Both the position numbers and the translations under genes were made by a program. Positions 1 through 6,596 of a stretch of 64,000 nt of DNA are shown here, one piece after another (within the stretch, counting starts at the first letter, position 1; every line of letters starts with the position of its first letter). The notes beneath the pieces are model-generated. The model ran no database searches, was not told the origin of the DNA, and saw only the letters and a list, made by a program, of their open reading frames with translations. This DNA is from Acidobacteriota bacterium (lineage in GTDB: Bacteria; Acidobacteriota; Terriglobia; Acidiferrales; UBA7541): NCBI GenBank assembly GCA_021788095.1, contig JAJYLB010000001.1:62001-126000 (forward strand), written 5' to 3'.

Positions 1-373
1 AGAGCCCGCGCTTCCAGCATTCCGGCACGAGATCCGTGTGAGGGAACTCGCGGTCGAGGGTGATCCCCAGCTGAGCGGCGATCACGGGGAAATCGAATCC
101 CACCCGGCCCTTGAGGCAGTCGGGCAGGGAGCGGCCATTGAAAGTGACCAGGCGGTCCACGCCGCGGAGGGCGTCGAGGAGCGCGGCGCGCGACACATCC
201 TTGTCCACCAGTTGGACGAGCGAATCCGACTCCGGCCCGATGGCGCGAATCCCGAGGACGGTGATCTGGTGATTGCGGTAGTCGCGGAAGAACCGGTCGT
301 CCGTGGGCGGGAATGCGCCCACGTAGTTCGTCTCGATGTCCAAGTACGCGGTGAGACTGTGGCCTGAGGTCAT
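1..373 (-). CDS. RNase H-like exonuclease domain protein (YprB-type), partial
   Basis: This gene runs off the left edge of the window, so only its first 124 codons are present. The frame starts at ATG (373-371) and reads MTSGHSLTAYLDIETNYVG, continuing to VPECWKRGL at the edge. The D-x-E pair (LDIET), the VTFNGRS stretch, the FD of the F-D-x-P segment and the H-T-D-L segment match the RNase_H_2/YprB ribonuclease H-like family, which are predicted 3'-5' nucleases with a DEDD-type site. The function of family members is mostly unknown, and a nuclease role here is inference from fold and acidic residues. It is transcribed away from the sulfur operon terminator region, in the same direction. Confidence 0.7.
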   Translation of the reverse strand, partial: MTSGHSLTAYLDIETNYVGAFPPTDDRFFRDYRNHQITVLGIRAIGPESDSLVQLVDKDVSRAALLDALRGVDRLVTFNGRSLPDCLKGRVGFDFPVIAAQLGITLDREFPHTDLVPECWKRGL

Positions 374-579
374 GAGTTCGGAAGTCTAATGTAGACGGCG
401 CGTGGCTTCAAGACCCGCCAGGGGACACGAGGCAGGAGGCACGAGGCAGGAGGCAAGAGGCGCGAATGGGTGGGCGGCGGAGTATCGAGCGAGGCGAGTG
501 ACTTGAAACAGCTTCTCGCTGAATCGGGAATCGATGCCCCGGCGTAGGCTTCACGCGGGGAAAGCCGTCCCGCGGCGCG
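374..579. repeat. Intergenic gap with short tandem repeat
   Basis: No gene is seen here. Positions 427-440 and 441-454 are two exact copies of the 14-mer ACGAGGCAGGAGGC, followed by a partial third copy (AAGAGGC). Positions 554-574 can fold into a hairpin (CGCGGG/CCCGCG, 9-base loop) just beyond the stop of the DsrE-like gene and could end the sulfur operon transcript, although no T-run follows on the minus strand. Confidence 0.5.
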
Positions 580-1161
580 TCAGATGAACAGGCTGGTGCG
601 CGACTTCAGGGCATCGGCCAGGCAGCTCGCGACGCCGCCGCATTCGAGGCCGCCCACGAGTTCGGAGTCGTGGATTCCCATCACGTCTCGCGACATCTCG
701 CAGGCGATCATGCGCACGCCCAGCTCCCGAGCGAGGGCGATCATCTCTTCGAGCGAGCTGACGTTCTTCTGCTTCATCATGCTTCGCAGCATCTTCGCGC
801 CCACGCCAAAATAGTTCATCTTCGATACGGGCAGGCTCTCGCTCGATCCCGGGGACATGACGGTCATCATCTGTTGGAAAAGGGTCTTTCCCGAGAGCTG
901 CTTGCCCTTCTTCAGCACGCTCAATCCCCAAAACGTGAAGAACATGCTGACTTGTTCGCCCATCGCCGCGGCGCCGGTGGCGATCACGAAGGCCGCGAGC
1001 ACGCGGTCGAGATCGCCCGAGAATATGACGAGCGTAACCCTGTCCTCCGGCGCCTGGCCTTCGACTTGCGCCAGCCGCTTCTCGAGTTCCCGGGTTTTCT
1101 CCTCGAGCGCCTGTAGCCGCTCCGCATCTCGCGCGAAACTCGTTTCCGCACCCGTATCCAT
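580..1161 (-). CDS. DsrE/DsrF-like (DrsE_2) family protein
   Basis: A 193-residue protein of the DsrE/DsrF/DrsH-like family (PF13686 type). Residues 12-36 form a short predicted coiled coil. The core begins at VTLVIFSGDLDR (about 42), followed by a VSMFFTFWGL strand and a methionine-rich insert, and ends in conserved segments around C154 (IACEMSRD), C174 and C180 (GGVASC). Members are often annotated as sulfur-trafficking or peroxiredoxin-family proteins and are found next to TusA and rhodanese genes; C154 is the likely persulfide carrier by analogy. The start ATG has a GGAGG site 8 bases upstream. It is the last gene of a four-gene minus-strand operon, 12 bases after the TusA-like stop. Confidence 0.85.
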   Translation of the reverse strand: MDTGAETSFARDAERLQALEEKTRELEKRLAQVEGQAPEDRVTLVIFSGDLDRVLAAFVIATGAAAMGEQVSMFFTFWGLSVLKKGKQLSGKTLFQQMMTVMSPGSSESLPVSKMNYFGVGAKMLRSMMKQKNVSSLEEMIALARELGVRMIACEMSRDVMGIHDSELVGGLECGGVASCLADALKSRTSLFI

Positions 1162-1173
1162 GGGGTTGCCTCC

Positions 1174-1425
1174 TTACGCCGTCCGCTTCACGTAGTGAAC
1201 GTAGACGTTGCCGCCTTCCGCCGGCTCCGTCTCCTGGCCAACCAGCTCCACGTTCTTTGCCACCTTGGACCAGCCCTGAAAGTCCGCTACCGAGCCGCGA
1301 TCCGAGGCCACGACCTTGAGCACCTGCCCGATCTCGATCCTCGCGATTTCCCGGCGCGCGTTGACCAACGGCATGGGGCAATTGAGGCCGCGGGCGTCGA
1401 GCAGCTTGTCGAAGGCCTGGCTCAT
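1174..1425 (-). CDS. TusA-family sulfurtransferase
   Basis: An 83-residue TusA/SirA-like sulfur carrier. The signature CPxP is at C16 (RGLNCPMPL), and the C-terminal half shows the expected strand GQVLKVVASDRGSVADFQGW. In the family this cysteine carries a persulfide that is handed to partners such as DsrE. The start is chosen at ATG 1425 because it lies right after a GGAGG site, and because its ATGA overlaps the TGA of the upstream rhodanese-MBL gene (1422-1425), which suggests translational coupling. A longer in-frame reading upstream has no support. Neighbours point to a relay: rhodanese-MBL, TusA, DsrE. Confidence 0.9.
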   Translation of the reverse strand: MSQAFDKLLDARGLNCPMPLVNARREIARIEIGQVLKVVASDRGSVADFQGWSKVAKNVELVGQETEPAEGGNVYVHYVKRTA

Positions 1426-2654
1426 AGTTGTCCTCCGCTGGCGGCGGCGTAGGCTTGCGCGAGGGCGCACGCGTTCTTGCCCAATTCCAGCGTCGCGGCA
1501 TCTTCCTCGTTGGGAGCGAGCAAGCCCGCGTTGACGCGCTTGATCTCCACATACTCGGGAACGAACGCGGGCAGGCTCTCGATCAGGTAGCGCACGAAGC
1601 CCTCTTCGTTCAGGCGCTCGAGCGCCACGAGGCCGTCATTCCGCTGCTTCAAATCTTCCAGGGAGGCGGCGAAGCGGCCCGATTCATCGGCCTCGTCCAG
1701 CCCGCTGAAGTGGCCCGGGAGCACGGCGATGCGGTCGGGGAGTTCGAGTAGCTTCCGCAGCGATCGCGCGTGCAAGCGCGCCCACGCCTCGGCCTTCCCG
1801 CCCAAGTCGGGCCGGGAAATGGACCGCAGGAAGATGCTGTCGCCGGAGAAGAGAAAACGATCGTCGAGCCGAAAGGCGACCATGCCGAGCGTATGGCCGG
1901 GGACGTGGAGCGCTTCGAGTTGGCGCCGGCCGAGGGGAAACCTCTGGCCGTCGCGAAGGAACTCGTAAGGTATGGTCGCCGGAAGCACATCGATCGGATG
2001 CATGCCGTCGTAAGGATGCAAGTAGTAGGAGGCGCCCGTAGCGGAGGCCAGCGCGCGTCCGCCACTGATGTGGTCGGCGTGGCCGTGGGTATCGATCACC
2101 ATCTCGATGGTGAACCCTTTGGCGCGAGCCAGCTCCAGGTAAGGATGGAGGTGGCGGAGGGCGTCGATGACGATGGCTCTCCCGTCGCCGGACGCCACAT
2201 AGCTCAGGCAGCCGCGCGCGGGCCGGCTCACCTGATAGATCGCCAGGCCGGGCTCTTCGACGACAGGCCGCGCCGCGTAATGGTCGCCCCAGGCTTTCAT
2301 CCCTCCCTCGAGGCTGGCGCCGGCGAATCCAAGCCGGCGCAGCGCTTCGGCGACGAAGAGCGAGGTATCTCCCTTGGCGCAGACAACGAGAATGGGCAGG
2401 TCGGCGGGCAGCGTGGGTGCGAGGTCGCGTTCGGCATAGGCGACGATCGAATCCATCATGTCGTCTTGGCCGCCTAGCTCGAGGATTTCGAAATAGGGAA
2501 CGTTGACGCTGGGGACGGGGCTGCGGCCTTCGATTCGAAACCGGCTGAATTCCTCGCGGTTGCGCACGTCGAGCACGAAGAATTCGCCGCGGCGTTCCAG
2601 GCGCTCGAGCAAATCCCACGCGCTCCAGAGTTCAACCTCCGGATGGCCGGCCAT
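1422..2654 (-). CDS. Rhodanese-metallo-beta-lactamase fusion (persulfide dioxygenase-like)
   Basis: A 410-residue fusion. Residues 8-130 are a rhodanese domain with the catalytic loop VVCAKGDTS (C92). Residues 137-340 are an MBL-fold hydrolase with the metal motif THGHADH (H190, H192, D194, H195), VPGHT near 253 and the metal aspartate in FSGD near 271. Persulfide dioxygenases (ETHE1/Blh type) share this MBL fold and oxidise glutathione persulfide to sulfite; the well-known PDO-rhodanese fusions have the MBL first, so the order is reversed here. A C-terminal stretch of about 70 residues (EEGFVRYL...PAFVPEYVEIKRVN) is helical. The start has a GGAG site 6 bases upstream. The gene lies 27 bases after the peroxiredoxin and overlaps tusA by 4 bases. 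Confidence 0.88.
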   Translation of the reverse strand: MAGHPEVELWSAWDLLERLERRGEFFVLDVRNREEFSRFRIEGRSPVPSVNVPYFEILELGGQDDMMDSIVAYAERDLAPTLPADLPILVVCAKGDTSLFVAEALRRLGFAGASLEGGMKAWGDHYAARPVVEEPGLAIYQVSRPARGCLSYVASGDGRAIVIDALRHLHPYLELARAKGFTIEMVIDTHGHADHISGGRALASATGASYYLHPYDGMHPIDVLPATIPYEFLRDGQRFPLGRRQLEALHVPGHTLGMVAFRLDDRFLFSGDSIFLRSISRPDLGGKAEAWARLHARSLRKLLELPDRIAVLPGHFSGLDEADESGRFAASLEDLKQRNDGLVALERLNEEGFVRYLIESLPAFVPEYVEIKRVNAGLLAPNEEDAATLELGKNACALAQAYAAASGGQL

Positions 2655-2681
2655 TCCGGGCTCCGCCTTCCCCCTGGCGGG

Positions 2682-3335
2682 TTATTCCGGCTGCGGAACG
2701 ATGCGCAGATAGGGCCGGGGCGCTTTCCAGCCGCCGGGATACCGTTTCCGCGCTTCTTCGTCCGAGACGTTGCCGCCGATAATAACGTCTTCGCCCTGCT
2801 TCCAGTTCACCGGGGTGGAGACCTGGTGCTTCGCGGTGAGTTGGATGGAGTCGAGCACGCGAAGCAACTCGTCGAAATTGCGGCCGGTGGACATGGGATA
2901 GCTCAGCATCAGCTTGATCTTCTTGTCGGGGCCAATCACGAACACGGTGCGCACGGTGGCGTTCGTGGCCGCCGTTCGGCCATCGCAGGAGCCGCCGGCA
3001 TCGGCCGGCAGCATGTCGTACAGTTTCGCCACCTTCAGCTCGGGATCGCCAATCATCGGGTAGTTCACCCGGTGGCCCTGGGTTTCCTCGATATCCGCCA
3101 GCCACTTCGTGTGGCTGCTGACCGGGTCGACGCTCAAGCCGATGATCTTGCAATTCCGCTTCTCGAATTCCGGCTGAAGTCCCGCCATGTAGCCCAACTC
3201 CGTGGTGCACACGGGGGTGAAGTCCTTGGGATGCGAGAACAGGATCGCCCAGCCGTCGCCGATCCATTCGTGGAACTGGATGGTGCCTTGGGAAGTCTCG
3301 GCGGTGAAATTGGGAGCTTCGTCGTTGATGCGCAT
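2682..3335 (-). CDS. 1-Cys peroxiredoxin (Prx6 family)
   Basis: A 217-residue cytosolic peroxiredoxin. The peroxidatic motif PVCTTE is at residues 41-46 (C43), preceded by SHPKDF; the later GLSVDP..SHTKW segment and C-terminal PVNWKQGEDVII segment are typical of the long Prx6/AhpC-like branch, which reduces peroxides with one active-site cysteine. No resolving cysteine in the 2-Cys position is obvious. It is the first gene of the sulfur operon, with AGGAG about 9 bases before ATG. Placement in front of a persulfide-handling set suggests defence against peroxide or polysulfide stress; that link is inference. Confidence 0.92.
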   Translation of the reverse strand: MRINDEAPNFTAETSQGTIQFHEWIGDGWAILFSHPKDFTPVCTTELGYMAGLQPEFEKRNCKIIGLSVDPVSSHTKWLADIEETQGHRVNYPMIGDPELKVAKLYDMLPADAGGSCDGRTAATNATVRTVFVIGPDKKIKLMLSYPMSTGRNFDELLRVLDSIQLTAKHQVSTPVNWKQGEDVIIGGNVSDEEARKRYPGGWKAPRPYLRIVPQPE

Positions 3336-3724
3336 GAGGCGCTTCTCCTATAGGGTCTGGCGGCCCGAGGGCCGGGACTCCGGCGTTGCGAACTACACGA
3401 TTCCGAGTCGAGCACAGCGCGAGAAAAAGGGAGTGTTGGAATCGAAAGACGGCCCACGCATCATACGCGACTTCGGCTGAATCCTGCAACTTCCCCGCGC
3501 TTCCTGCGCTTCCCCGCGCGCTCAGGTAGCGGCCTGCTTTGGCGGCAGCACAGCGGGGGCGAGCCGCACGTGGCGCGGGCATTCCTGCCCGCGCGCTTTT
3601 GGGATCTGCTTGACCCGCCACGGCGGGGTAAGACGGTGGCCTGACACGAGACCAGAGTGCTCACACAGATCAACGGCCTCCCGGCGAACCCTCGAACGAG
3701 GCGAGTGGCGATCTCGCTTGAGGC
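3336..3724. other. Intergenic region between kinase 1 and the peroxiredoxin operon
   Basis: This 389-base gap holds no convincing gene. It should contain the promoter of the peroxiredoxin operon, but no clear -35/-10 pair is visible. It includes the palindrome at 3573-3594, listed separately. Confidence 0.5.
3573..3594. repeat. Short palindromic repeat, copy 1
   Basis: Perfect 9-base arms GCGCGGGCA / TGCCCGCGC around a TTCC loop. The same 22-mer occurs in reverse orientation at 12161-12182 inside kinase 3, which shows that it is a dispersed repeat and not a local terminator. Confidence 0.75.
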
Positions 3725-6328
3725 TCACCTCAGACCTTTGACCACGACGAGCGTGGAAACGCTGCGCTCGTAGGAATACGCGTAGGATTTCGCGCCCTTG
3801 GCGAGGGAGATTTCCCGGATCTTGTAGACGCCGGCACGGTCGGCTGGCGCGATGGTGCGGACCGGGGTACGGCGGCCGGTCGAGAGGTTCACGCGCACAA
3901 CTTGCGCGGGAACCTCCGAGTTCCCGAAGCAATAGACGGAGCGGCCATCGGAGGTCCAGCGGATGACCACGTCGTCCGGTCCCAGCCCGGGAACGGGGCG
4001 AGCGGGTCCGCCGGCAACCGGGTAAATAGCAAATGCCCCGGCGGCGCCTTGCACGAGAATTTCGCTGCCATCAGGCGAGGGAAGGCCGTGGGCCGTGCCT
4101 TCGGGAGTGACGGGCCGAGGCGGGCTGCCGGCGATCTCCTGCACGTAGCAGCGCGTGGGGCGGCCGGCGGCGTTGCCACAGGCGAGAATGCGCTTGCCAT
4201 CGGGAAAGAATCGAGCGGAATCGTAATTTTCGATTTCGCCGCGATCGAGCGCGCGCTTCTCCCCCGCTCCGGTGGGATAGAGCACGAGCTGGGCGGGCGG
4301 CCCCGGGACGATCGAAAGCGCCCATTGACCGTCGGGCGAAAGCCCCATCGCGTCGCCATCCCCCAGCCGCACGACAGGCGAGCCATCGGTCTTGCGGAGC
4401 AGAAGGGCATAGTTATTTCCCACGATGGCGTCGTCATCGGTGAAAAGGAGTTCCTCGCCGTCCGCGGAAAGGCAGGGGGCATTCGATTGGTCGAGCCAGT
4501 TGAGGCCCCGCTCGGCGGCGGCTCCGGGCGCGAGAGCCGCCACATGATACGTGTCGGCGGCGTTGTTAACCAACAGGTTGCCCTGCGCATCCGCATCTTC
4601 CAGATAGAGCGCTTGGCCCGTGGCGAGCAAGGTGCTGACCTTGCCGCCAAGGGTGACGGCACGAAGGAGATAATCCGCCGAGCCCAGGCCCACGGCGCCG
4701 AAATAGATCGTGCTGCCGTCCTTCGCCCACGCGAGACCTTCCAGGCCTTCGTAGCCCGCGGTCAGCACGCGCCGATGGCCTGCGAGGTCCACCAGGTCCA
4801 CCGAGCCGCGATCGTCGTAGCGAAAGGGATGATCGAAGAAGGCGATCTGGTCGCCGCGCGGCGAGAAACGCAGATCGCTCACGTAGCCCGCGGTTTGGAA
4901 CAGCACCTTGCCGACGGGATACTCCAGCCGGCTCTCGCCATTCACTTCGCGAACGATCGCGAGACCCGAACCGTCGGGCGTCCAGTCGGCAGCCTGAACG
5001 TTCTCGAGAATTTCGCGCGGCGCGCCTCCGCCGAGATCCATCCGCGCGAGCGTGCCGAAAAAAATGGCGTGCTCCACGAAGCGGGCTCCGGTGAGCACGG
5101 CCAACTCGCCTCGGGAAGAGATCGAAAGCAGCTCGGTGTCGGGAAGGCCAAGCGGCTGCGGCGCGGGATAATCCGCCCGGTGAATGAACAACTCGGGGAC
5201 GTTCCCTTCGGCTGCCGCGGCGTAGACGACGGTCTCGCCGTCCGGGGCGAAGCGGGCGTTGAAAACGACCTCGGGCTTGAAATTGATGTGCGTGAAGCTT
5301 GGGGGACGATATCCGATTTCCCCGCTGCTTGGCAGGCTCGATCGGCCCGCGTAATACGCTCCCGCGGCAACCAGGACAAGCGCCACGGCCACCGCGGCGA
5401 TGGGAAGGAGCGATTTCCGCGAAGGGGGTTTCGCGCCGGCGAGGGCCGCGGCGGCGGTGGTGGTGGATGCGCCGGAAAGCGATTCGAGATCGAAGGCGAG
5501 ATCGCGCGCGGATTGGAACCGTTCGCCGGGATTTTTTTCCAGACAGTGCCGGACGATGCGCTCGACCCCGGGCGGTATCTTCGCGCCTTCGCCTGCAAGC
5601 TCCGGCGGGTCCTCTTTCAGGATCGCGGCCATCGTGTCGGCGGAGGAATCCTTCTCGAACGCGCGCCGGCCCGAGAGCATCTCGTAGAGGATCGCGCCTA
5701 ATCCGAAGATGTCCGATCGCGCGTCGGCAGGCTTGCCACGCACCTGCTCGGGGGACATGTAGCCCGCGGTGCCCAGCACGACGCCCGGCTCGGTCGCTCC
5801 TCCGGCGGTGAGCGTGGCGGCTTGGGTCTGGCTTGGGGCCGGGGCCTCCGGGCCGGTGAGTTTGGCCAAGCCGAAATCGAGTATCTTCACGCGGCCGTCG
5901 GCCGTGAGGAAGATGTTCGCGGGCTTCAAATCGCGGTGGGTGATGCCCTTCTCGTGGGCGGCGGCGACGCCGCAGGCGGCTTGGACCGCAATCTCCACGG
6001 CTTTGCGCACGGGCAGCGGGCCCACTTTGAGGCGCTCGCGCAAGGTTTCGCCTTCGAGCAGTTCGGTGACGAGGAAGGGTGCGCCAGCTTCGGTGCCGAT
6101 ATCGTAGACGGCGAGGATGTTGGGGTGATTGAGGGCGGCGACGGCGCGCGCTTCCTGCTCGAATCGGCGCAGGCGCTCGGGATCGGAGGCGAAGGAAGCG
6201 GGCAAGACCTTGATGGCGACGTCGCGGCCGAGCCGGGTATCGCGCGCGCGATAGACTTCGCCCATACCGCCCGCGCCCAGCGGCGCGAGAACTTCGTAAG
6301 ATCCAAGTCTGGTACCCGGAGCTAGCAC
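3725..6328 (-). CDS. Ser/Thr protein kinase with C-terminal TolB/PD40 propeller (kinase 1)
   Basis: A Hanks-type membrane kinase of 867 residues. The Gly loop GAGGMGEV is near 18-25, the ATP lysine VAIK at 40, HRD at 131-133, DFG at 151-153, and the activation-segment motif GYMSPEQ follows. After a linker, one transmembrane segment near 305-330 precedes an extracytoplasmic WD40-like/TolB propeller with repeats such as [12 protein letters not shown] and [12 protein letters not shown]. Such proteins sense signals outside the membrane and phosphorylate cytosolic targets. I choose GTG 6328 as the start: it has GAGGG 5 bases upstream and gives the family-typical [14 protein letters not shown]-terminus. 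A longer reading from TTG 6379 would begin inside a repeat. The first ~290 residues are nearly identical to kinase 2. Confidence 0.9.
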   Translation of the reverse strand: MLAPGTRLGSYEVLAPLGAGGMGEVYRARDTRLGRDVAIKVLPASFASDPERLRRFEQEARAVAALNHPNILAVYDIGTEAGAPFLVTELLEGETLRERLKVGPLPVRKAVEIAVQAACGVAAAHEKGITHRDLKPANIFLTADGRVKILDFGLAKLTGPEAPAPSQTQAATLTAGGATEPGVVLGTAGYMSPEQVRGKPADARSDIFGLGAILYEMLSGRRAFEKDSSADTMAAILKEDPPELAGEGAKIPPGVERIVRHCLEKNPGERFQSARDLAFDLESLSGASTTTAAAALAGAKPPSRKSLLPIAAVAVALVLVAAGAYYAGRSSLPSSGEIGYRPPSFTHINFKPEVVFNARFAPDGETVVYAAAAEGNVPELFIHRADYPAPQPLGLPDTELLSISSRGELAVLTGARFVEHAIFFGTLARMDLGGGAPREILENVQAADWTPDGSGLAIVREVNGESRLEYPVGKVLFQTAGYVSDLRFSPRGDQIAFFDHPFRYDDRGSVDLVDLAGHRRVLTAGYEGLEGLAWAKDGSTIYFGAVGLGSADYLLRAVTLGGKVSTLLATGQALYLEDADAQGNLLVNNAADTYHVAALAPGAAAERGLNWLDQSNAPCLSADGEELLFTDDDAIVGNNYALLLRKTDGSPVVRLGDGDAMGLSPDGQWALSIVPGPPAQLVLYPTGAGEKRALDRGEIENYDSARFFPDGKRILACGNAAGRPTRCYVQEIAGSPPRPVTPEGTAHGLPSPDGSEILVQGAAGAFAIYPVAGGPARPVPGLGPDDVVIRWTSDGRSVYCFGNSEVPAQVVRVNLSTGRRTPVRTIAPADRAGVYKIREISLAKGAKSYAYSYERSVSTLVVVKGLR

Positions 6329-6480
6329 CTGATCCCTCGCTTCGCTCGGGATTTCGCCTGGCGGCTCGGACGCCGCCAAACCGGCTCAACTTCACCCATT
6401 CCACCGGCGCCCAGCGGCGCTGCGATTTCATAAAGCCCGAGCTTGGTCCCGGTCGAAAGAGTCTGTGTGGCAACTGGCAT
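6322..6480 (-). pseudogene. Truncated kinase 5' end fused to a repeat (possible leader ORF of kinase 1)
   Basis: An ATG-initiated frame of 52 codons reads MPVATQTLSTGTKLGLYEIA and continues through a Gly-loop GAGGMGEV. It then runs into the repeat at 6331-6398 ([13 protein letters not shown]) and stops at TAG (6324-6322). The end overlaps the start of kinase 1: AGGTGCTAG contains both the kinase GTG and the leader stop. It is therefore either the debris of a kinase gene truncated after its Gly loop or a short upstream ORF that couples translation. The same arrangement is found twice in front of kinase 2. Confidence 0.65.
6331..6398. repeat. REP-like repeat, copy A
   Basis: A 68-base element identical to 9209-9276 and closely related to 9343-9419. 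It contains two small hairpins: GGCGGC/GCCGCC around a 6-base loop, and ATCCC/GGGAT around the GAGCGAAGCGA core. On the minus strand its GAGGGATCAG end supplies the ribosome binding site of kinase 1. Confidence 0.8.
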
Positions 6481-6586
6481 TTCCACAGTTTGTATTTTTC
6501 ATAGATTCGCGCAAGTCGTTTGCGGACAACGCACGAAATTTGCGCCAGGGCTGTGGAATTCGCACCTTTTCGCGTTGCCACACAGA
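6462..6586. repeat. Nested inverted repeat upstream of kinase 1 leader
   Basis: The outer arms are TCTGTGTGGCAAC (6462-6474) and its exact complement GTTGCCACACAGA (6574-6586). An inner pair is TTCCACAG (6481-6488) and CTGTGGAA (6551-6558). The element lies in the whole gap between kinase 2 and kinase 1, includes the leader ATG, and probably carries the kinase 1 promoter in its AT-richer middle. It resembles a small MITE, though no target duplication was identified. Confidence 0.6.
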
Positions 6587-6596
6587 TTCGAAAGGG

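Noticed and set aside
3902-5701. Plus-strand frame of 599 codons opposite kinase 1
   Set aside because: It is a shadow of the kinase reading frame, without hydrophobic or catalytic patterns of its own.
6329-6379. Longer N-terminus of kinase 1 from TTG 6379 (and likewise kinase 2 from TTG 9257)
   Set aside because: The added 17 residues are a translation of the repeat; the GTG start has a ribosome binding site and matches the usual kinase N-terminus.
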